This document shows positions 58,979 through 64,000 of a stretch of 64,000 nucleotides of DNA, piece after piece. Source of the stretch: DATDEW01 sp046590205 (lineage in GTDB: Bacteria > Bacteroidota > Ignavibacteria > Palsa-1295); NCBI GenBank assembly GCA_046590205.1, contig JBKJTT010000011.1, forward strand, positions 8,119-72,118, written 5' to 3'. The notes beneath the pieces are model-generated. The model worked only from the letters and a program-made list of their open reading frames with translations, had not been told where the DNA came from and did no database searches. The position numbers and the translations under genes are program-made. The stretch's first letter is position 1. Each line of letters starts with the position of its first letter.

Positions 58979-61900
58979 ATGAACAACAAACAAACTCATT
59001 ACGCCTTCGCGGCGGCAAGCTTTTTTGTAGCATTTATCGTCTATCTGATGACCATGCAGCCAACCGTCCCGTTCTGGGATTGCGGAGAGTTCGCCGCCGC
59101 GGCTTGGGCAATGCAGGTGCCTCATCCGCCCGGCGCACCGCTCTGGACACTCGTTGGGCGTTTCGCGATGATGCTCCCAACATTTGACGACCCCGTCGCT
59201 CGGTATAATCTCTTCTCCGTTCTTTCTTCTGCCGGGACGATAATGATACTGTATCTCACGGTCGTTCGTTTGGCAAAACTCTGGCGCGGCGAGCCGAAGT
59301 CATCAGCAGATATGCTCACGACTTACGGCGGCGCATTTATCGGAGCACTTGCATTCACGTTCACTGATAGCTTTTGGTTTAACGCACTTGAATCAGAAGT
59401 ATATGCTTTCGGCTCACTCTTTATTGCGCTCGTGCCATGGATAATGCTCGTATGGTATGACCATGCCGAAGAAGAACACAATGAAAAATATATGCTGCTC
59501 GCGGCGTATGTTATTGGCCTTTCAATGGGTGTTCATCAGCTTGCACTTTTGACGATATTCCCTGTCTTTATTTTGATCTATTTTAGAAAGAAGCAAGAAG
59601 ATAATGACATAGGAAAAATGTTTATGCACGCTGCGGCAGCTCTTGCTCTTAGCGGGGTATTTTTCTATATAAGTTCTAAAGTGGCACTTTCGATAGGAAC
59701 CTCTTCTTCATGGACTAAGAGTTCGATTGAAACATTGACAATGATAATGTTTCTTTCTGGGGTTGGCGCTATTTTCTATTTACTCCGAAAAAGTGGTTGG
59801 TCATTCTTCAATGTCGTTCTATCATCAGTAGTTGGCTTTTTCATTGCGTATAAAGTTGTACTCTCAAAACTTGTTGAGTGGATGGCAACGACACCTATCA
59901 TCTCAATTGTGGTTATCGTTGGATGTATCGCCGGTATCGTCTATTCACAGCGAGAGAAAAAGGCACTTTTAAACATGAGTTTATGGGGTGCAATGCTGCT
60001 CTTCTTGGGATATACGACGTACACGATGATAATCGTCCGCGCGAACCAAGATCCGCCGATGAACCAGAACGCGCCGAAGACCTTCGCGCAGATGACAAAG
60101 TATATTAATCGTGATCAATACGGTAGTCGCGATTTTATGCCGCGCCGCTATCCCGATGAACTCGGCAAACAGACGGGACCAACATGGAATACAGAAAAAT
60201 ATCCGAGCGACGGCGCATTCTTCTGGAAGTATCAGACCGACCACATGTATAACCGCTACCTCTATTGGAATTTTATTGGCAGAGCAGGTGAGGAGCAAGA
60301 TTCAGGGACGGACTGGTCAAAGACATGGGGCATCCCATTCTTGCTTGGTGCATTTGGACTCTACTGGCATTTCAAACGTGATAAAAAACGTGCGCTTGCA
60401 TTCCTCGGTATGTTTATCCTGCTCGGTTGGATGACAGCATGGTACCAAAACCAACAAGACCCCCAGCCGCGCGAGCGAGATTACTTTTATGTTGGTGCGT
60501 TCTATGTCTATGCACTGTGGATAGGCATCGGGGCGACTGGTGTGATGGAATTACTTCGTGCAAAGAAAAAGAAAGAAGGTGAGGAAAGCGAAGAGAATCA
60601 AGTACCAACGGGCGAAGGGAATACCGGAATGCTTGCCGGGGTATTTGCTTTGGCTTTACTTGCCGTGCCGATTAATATGTGTGTCGGGCTTGCGGGAATG
60701 GCAACAGGCAAGAGCTTTGAAGAAAGCTCGAAGTGGGCGATGTACTCACGCGAAGCGAATTACATTCCCTTCGACTACGCTTACAACATTCTTCAGACCT
60801 GCGAGAAAGATGCTATCCTCTTCACATTCGGTGATAATGACACCTTCCCGCTGTGGTGTTTGCAGGATGTATATGGAATACGTCGTGACATACGCATTGT
60901 GCAGCTTTCGCTTTCAAACATTGGCTGGTATATCAATCAGTTAAAGAATAACGAACCATGGGGCGCAAAGAAAGTATTATTGCCAGGTTTTACTACAGAG
61001 TCGTTGCTCGTAGTTGAAACCGACCCACTGGCTCCGCGCATCAAACAAGAAGGTGCACAGCCGGTCGGGATGAACCTTCCTGCCGAGACAGTCAGATGGA
61101 TTACGGGAGATAATACACGATCTAATGCGACATTTGCATGGAGTTTTACCGGTACTTATAAAGAAGGAGACCAAAATCTCTTTACCGTAGCCGATCAGCT
61201 CTCACTTGATATTATCAAAGCGAATATCAATACGAGACCAATCTATTATTCTGTTACCGTACCTGATAACTATCGTATCGGTCTTGACCGCAATCTTATT
61301 TATGAAGGGATGGCAATGCGCGTTACGCCTGACGTTCAGCCCGAAGACAGGACGCAGTATGGCGGAGGCGTGAACGCCGCTCGTATGTCAGAATTCCTGA
61401 TGACGAATATTACTACTCCATCAAGCGATGCAAAGCGTGGCATGATGCTTCGTACGTATAATGACCCGAATGCTCGATTCAGTTATCTCGACAAGCAATA
61501 TGCGATTAACTACTTCCTCGGCTACATGCGCTATGCGAGCTCGATGCTTGATAAAAATATGCCGGCGGAAGCATCAAATGCATTAGAGGTATTAGATAAA
61601 CGTCTTCCGCCTGAAATTGTACGCTCGGAATTTTATCCTGCTGATGTCATCGCTGATCTATATCAACGATCAGGCAACGAAAAGATGACGCAAAAATATG
61701 CAAGTATTGCGTTGGGACTTATTGGGGACGATAAGCAAGAGTCAGACCCGAACCGCGAGATGCAAAGGAAGTTTCGACTTGCTAATCTTTATGTACTCTC
61801 GGGCAAATACGATGAGGGTGCGAAAATATTCGAGGAGCTTAAGAAAGCAACGAATGAGAACGGACCGGGACCGATGACATTCCGACTGCTTGAAATATCC

Positions 61901-62062
61901 GCTCGTAAGTTTGAAGCCGCCGGAAATAAACAGGCAGCACTTGCGAAGTATGACGAAATGCTCATGATGGTCGGCGTACCTGAAGACCAAATGCCTGCTG
62001 ACTTTAAGCCAATGCTTGAAAGAAGAAGAAAACTACGAGAAGCGTTAGGTGTTGTTCAGTAA
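58979..62062 (+). CDS. DUF2723 (TMEM260-like) membrane protein with TPR tail, copy 2
   Basis: 1027 residues, paralog of the 52713 gene with the same hallmarks TMQPTVPFWDCGEFAAAAWA, HPPGAPLWTLVGRFAMMLP and ESEVYAFGSLFIALVPWIML. It has an additional segment of about 70 residues with two or three extra helices (FMHAAAALALSGVFFYISSK, MFLSGVGAIFYLLRKSG) that is missing in the other copy. TPR-like repeats form the C-terminus. Probably a GT-C type protein glycosyltransferase. Confidence 0.9.
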   Translation: MNNKQTHYAFAAASFFVAFIVYLMTMQPTVPFWDCGEFAAAAWAMQVPHPPGAPLWTLVGRFAMMLPTFDDPVARYNLFSVLSSAGTIMILYLTVVRLAKLWRGEPKSSADMLTTYGGAFIGALAFTFTDSFWFNALESEVYAFGSLFIALVPWIMLVWYDHAEEEHNEKYMLLAAYVIGLSMGVHQLALLTIFPVFILIYFRKKQEDNDIGKMFMHAAAALALSGVFFYISSKVALSIGTSSSWTKSSIETLTMIMFLSGVGAIFYLLRKSGWSFFNVVLSSVVGFFIAYKVVLSKLVEWMATTPIISIVVIVGCIAGIVYSQREKKALLNMSLWGAMLLFLGYTTYTMIIVRANQDPPMNQNAPKTFAQMTKYINRDQYGSRDFMPRRYPDELGKQTGPTWNTEKYPSDGAFFWKYQTDHMYNRYLYWNFIGRAGEEQDSGTDWSKTWGIPFLLGAFGLYWHFKRDKKRALAFLGMFILLGWMTAWYQNQQDPQPRERDYFYVGAFYVYALWIGIGATGVMELLRAKKKKEGEESEENQVPTGEGNTGMLAGVFALALLAVPINMCVGLAGMATGKSFEESSKWAMYSREANYIPFDYAYNILQTCEKDAILFTFGDNDTFPLWCLQDVYGIRRDIRIVQLSLSNIGWYINQLKNNEPWGAKKVLLPGFTTESLLVVETDPLAPRIKQEGAQPVGMNLPAETVRWITGDNTRSNATFAWSFTGTYKEGDQNLFTVADQLSLDIIKANINTRPIYYSVTVPDNYRIGLDRNLIYEGMAMRVTPDVQPEDRTQYGGGVNAARMSEFLMTNITTPSSDAKRGMMLRTYNDPNARFSYLDKQYAINYFLGYMRYASSMLDKNMPAEASNALEVLDKRLPPEIVRSEFYPADVIADLYQRSGNEKMTQKYASIALGLIGDDKQESDPNREMQRKFRLANLYVLSGKYDEGAKIFEELKKATNENGPGPMTFRLLEISARKFEAAGNKQAALAKYDEMLMMVGVPEDQMPADFKPMLERRRKLREALGVVQ

Positions 62063-62074
62063 TAATTAGTACAT

Positions 62075-62107
62075 ATTCCCCCAACATACGATTGATGCTG
62101 GGGGAAT
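62075..62107. terminator. Terminator between convergent DUF2723 and T9SS genes
   Basis: ATTCCCCCAACAT / ATGCTGGGGGAAT, 13-bp stem with one mismatch and a 7-nt loop. The T run is weak on both sides, so efficiency is uncertain. Confidence 0.65.
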
Positions 62108-62117
62108 GAGAGTTTTC

Positions 62118-63194
62118 CTAATGCCTGACGACGAAGCGTTTGGTTTCGGTACGCTCACCTGCCTTAATGACAAGTGTATAAGCACCCGAGGCAACCTTCG
62201 ATACATCAAGTGTGATATCAGAGTTGATTGGCTGACGAACGACTGCTATACCCGATTGGTCGTATATCTCAAGCAGTGCGCTCGTGAACTCGATACCCTC
62301 CATTTTCACATGTATCTTCTCCGATGAAGGATTCGGATAAATGTGAATTGAACCAGCTTCACGCTGTACCTGACTCACACCATTCTGCGGTAATACCTCA
62401 TACTCAAAGCTCCATACCAAATACTGACCTGAAGTGGTATGAAGAACTAAGTAGTGATCTGTTTCACCGGGGACTTTAGGTGTGAAGGTATAGGGCATGA
62501 CGATAGAATCACCACTACTCATCGAATGCGGAAGAGAAGGGATGTTCTGTATATCGATCTCACTAAAATCACCAACGGTGTATATAGAGTCGATCGTTAC
62601 ACTACCACATGCATAGACATACATCGATTTATTTAGCCCTTGTGATTGAGAAGTACCATTAATAGCATATGGTGATCGAAAGAATTCATCATGTAGTGTA
62701 TCCTTTGTAAGAACTTCATCAGAGCCACCTAATTGGAAGCCACCACCTACATCATTCAGTACAATACTTACACCATAAAAACCAATCGGTGGTGATGGTT
62801 TTGCATGACATATTATTGTACCAATTGAGTAGAATGCACCATAGTAACCAATTATTTTAATGGTATCAATACCTACCTTTTTAGGAACATAATAAACATT
62901 AGACATCGTCGCCTCACCAATATCCACACTGTCACGTTGTTTCCATTTTGATACTTGAAATACAGTCGTATCTCCTATAAATCGCAACGAGTCCAAGCGG
63001 TTGTAGTTCTTATAATTCAGATTGGCAATACCATACCATATATTTTGCCCGCCAAGCATAGCGGTACCCTCACAAAAATAGAATGGTTCTTTGCGCTCAT
63101 AACTTGTGATATAGAACTGACCAAACGATTGGGCTAATACTGCCGATACATCAAGTATCGACAGTACAATAAAGAAGTATAAATACTTACGCAT
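62118..63194 (-). CDS. Secreted protein with C-terminal type IX secretion sorting domain
   Basis: 358 residues from ATG 63194 (MRKYLYFFIVLSILDVSAVL), signal peptide ending AQ. The body is a beta-rich, Cys-poor domain, with FGQFYITSYERKEPFYFCEG as its start. The last 80 residues form a type A sorting domain: GSIHIYPNPSSEKIHVKMEG, LEIYDQSGIAVVRQ, SGAYTLVIKAGERTETKRFV. It starts 7 nt after the preceding cargo gene, so both are in one unit. The function of the body is unknown. Confidence 0.87.
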   Translation of the reverse strand: MRKYLYFFIVLSILDVSAVLAQSFGQFYITSYERKEPFYFCEGTAMLGGQNIWYGIANLNYKNYNRLDSLRFIGDTTVFQVSKWKQRDSVDIGEATMSNVYYVPKKVGIDTIKIIGYYGAFYSIGTIICHAKPSPPIGFYGVSIVLNDVGGGFQLGGSDEVLTKDTLHDEFFRSPYAINGTSQSQGLNKSMYVYACGSVTIDSIYTVGDFSEIDIQNIPSLPHSMSSGDSIVMPYTFTPKVPGETDHYLVLHTTSGQYLVWSFEYEVLPQNGVSQVQREAGSIHIYPNPSSEKIHVKMEGIEFTSALLEIYDQSGIAVVRQPINSDITLDVSKVASGAYTLVIKAGERTETKRFVVRH

Positions 63195-63201
63195 AGATAC
63201 C

Positions 63202-64000
63202 TTACCTTTCAATGTGAATTTTGCGAACAAGGACAGACTCACCAACTTTGAATTCGGCAATATATATTCCATTCGGAAGCCCCACTACCTCAAAGTTAAT
63301 TTCAAAGTTTGAGTCGCCAGGGTATAAGCCATCCATTGTTAGAGCTGACTTACCTTTTGTGTCATATACTGAAACAGATAATTTACTTGAATGCCAAAGG
63401 TAGCAGTTAAACGCAACTTGCTTGGTTGATGGGTTCGGATAGGAATTGCTGACACGCATTACCCCGGGTATTTCACTCTCGGATGAACGTACTGCATTTA
63501 TTGGTTCTCCTTGGGGACAGTCCTCACTGGAGTTGATCACATTGCTATTAACTGCACATATCTCATTGCCATTACAATCAAACGCTCTAAATCGAGTGCT
63601 TATCTGCCCTGATGTGTTTTGGCCACAGATTCGTGTAGTTATTGGGTTACCGGGTTTTAAGGACTTTGTCGGGTCATGACAGACAAGTTTTACTACACCT
63701 CCTACATATTCCCAGTGCCAACCAGGTGGCTCCATACAAAAATCACAAATTGGATCAAGATCAATAAACTCGAGTTCCAGTTTACATATTTCAAGTCCCT
63801 CTGACGTAAATGTTAAATCATAACAACAACACTCTACCAGTTCAGTAGGAAGAACAGGTTTCTTTTGTGGAGAGAGCTGTGGACATGGAGGCGCTGATTT
63901 AATACCAATTGTAAACCCGCATGGAATAACTGGTATTACTTGCGGTTCTTGTTTTCCTAGTGGCTTATCTTGTGCGTACCCCCCCCCCCCGCAAAAATCG
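63202..64000 (-). CDS. T9SS cargo protein, 5' end beyond the window
   Basis: The frame runs from the window end to a stop at 63202, about 265 residues. Reading in the main frame gives a Gly run of four (from the G12 tract), then YAQDKPLGKQEPQ, which looks like the end of a signal peptide (cleavage after YAQ). The middle is Cys-rich (ECCCYDLTF, CQLSPQ-like, DPICDFCMEPPGWHWEYVGG), and the C-terminus is a sorting domain: VSNSYPNPSTKQVAFNCYLW, LSVSVYDTKGKSALT, NGIYIAEFKVGES, VRKIHIER. The ATG at 63735 is inside this frame and is not the start. Confidence 0.8.
   Translation of the reverse strand, partial: DFCGGGGYAQDKPLGKQEPQVIPVIPCGFTIGIKSAPPCPQLSPQKKPVLPTELVECCCYDLTFTSEGLEICKLELEFIDLDPICDFCMEPPGWHWEYVGGVVKLVCHDPTKSLKPGNPITTRICGQNTSGQISTRFRAFDCNGNEICAVNSNVINSSEDCPQGEPINAVRSSESEIPGVMRVSNSYPNPSTKQVAFNCYLWHSSKLSVSVYDTKGKSALTMDGLYPGDSNFEINFEVVGLPNGIYIAEFKVGESVLVRKIHIER
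63979..63990. repeat. Homopolymer of 12 C (12 G on the coding strand)
   Basis: An uninterrupted C12 run, 10 nt from the window end, at the junction of the putative signal peptide and the mature protein of the last cargo gene. It may be a slippage tract or an assembly artefact at a contig end. Confidence 0.9.

Noticed and set aside
63202..63735. Separate 177-aa gene starting at ATG 63735
   Set aside because: The frame continues upstream to the window end and leads into a signal-peptide-like segment; this ATG is internal.

Overview
The window looks like a chromosomal contig from a Gram-negative member of the FCB (Bacteroidota/Chlorobiota) group, perhaps an Ignavibacteria/Kapabacteria-type lineage. 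This is inferred from three proteins with C-terminal type IX secretion (Por) sorting domains (12404-14653, 62118-63194, 63202-64000), two giant DUF2723 membrane proteins, TolC/MFP efflux and outer-membrane proteins, LPS heptose genes, and weak Shine-Dalgarno signals at many starts. No phage, IS element, CRISPR array or rRNA operon is visible. Most of the window is housekeeping, with short intergenic repeats and a few accessory loci.

Layout. 1-6.9 kb: a two-component system divergent from an MFP / MacB-type permease / TolC export operon that has no ATPase gene beside it, then an AI-2E family protein. 6.9-8.6 kb (minus): a translation block tRNA-Thr(TGT), Tyr, Thr(GGT), Gly, rpmG, tRNA-Trp, secE, nusG. 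tuf and rplK, often found in such blocks, are missing, and two spacers are filled by inverted-repeat elements. 8.7-14.7 kb: a LysM lytic transglycosylase, two orphan proteins and a T9SS cargo protein. 14.8-25.7 kb: glgA, a lipoprotein/beta-barrel pair, rpiB, glyA, tatC, a polyprenyl synthase, YihY, ComF, a C39-like peptidase and a TPM-domain protein. 25.8-32.5 kb: dnaE, thioredoxin, a ParE-type toxin-antitoxin pair, and an overlapping SDR/FAD-oxidase pair resembling DprE2/DprE1. 32.9-36.4 kb: two tandem TIR / TolB-like / TPR paralogs. 36.5-38.8 kb: purN, folP, a 40-residue basic protein and a Lon-N-domain protein.

38.8-46.1 kb (minus) is a complete ISC iron-sulfur operon: iscR, iscS, an unknown gene, iscU, iscA, hscB, gmhA, hscA, sod, fdx, iscX, lon-N-like. 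A 9-bp perfect inverted repeat lies upstream of iscR, and katG is divergent. An ISC system with its dedicated HscBA chaperones is typical of Proteobacteria. Here it also carries a superoxide dismutase, a heptose-synthesis gene and an uncharacterised protein with a low-complexity Ala/Pro tail.

48.5-62.1 kb is an envelope/glycosylation region: GT9 heptosyltransferase, YfhO-type GT-C protein, ALG5-like polyprenyl-phosphate glycosyltransferase and two DUF2723 (TMEM260-like) proteins, interrupted by a tetR-nitroreductase-GNAT-nhaA operon. The window ends in two T9SS cargo genes. The upstream one is cut by the window end and has a run of 12 G next to its putative signal peptide.

Most worth following: the ISC operon with its unknown member, the TIR/TolB/TPR pair, the DprE1/E2-like pair, the possible protein O-glycosylation locus, the inverted-repeat elements between tRNAs, and the G12 tract.
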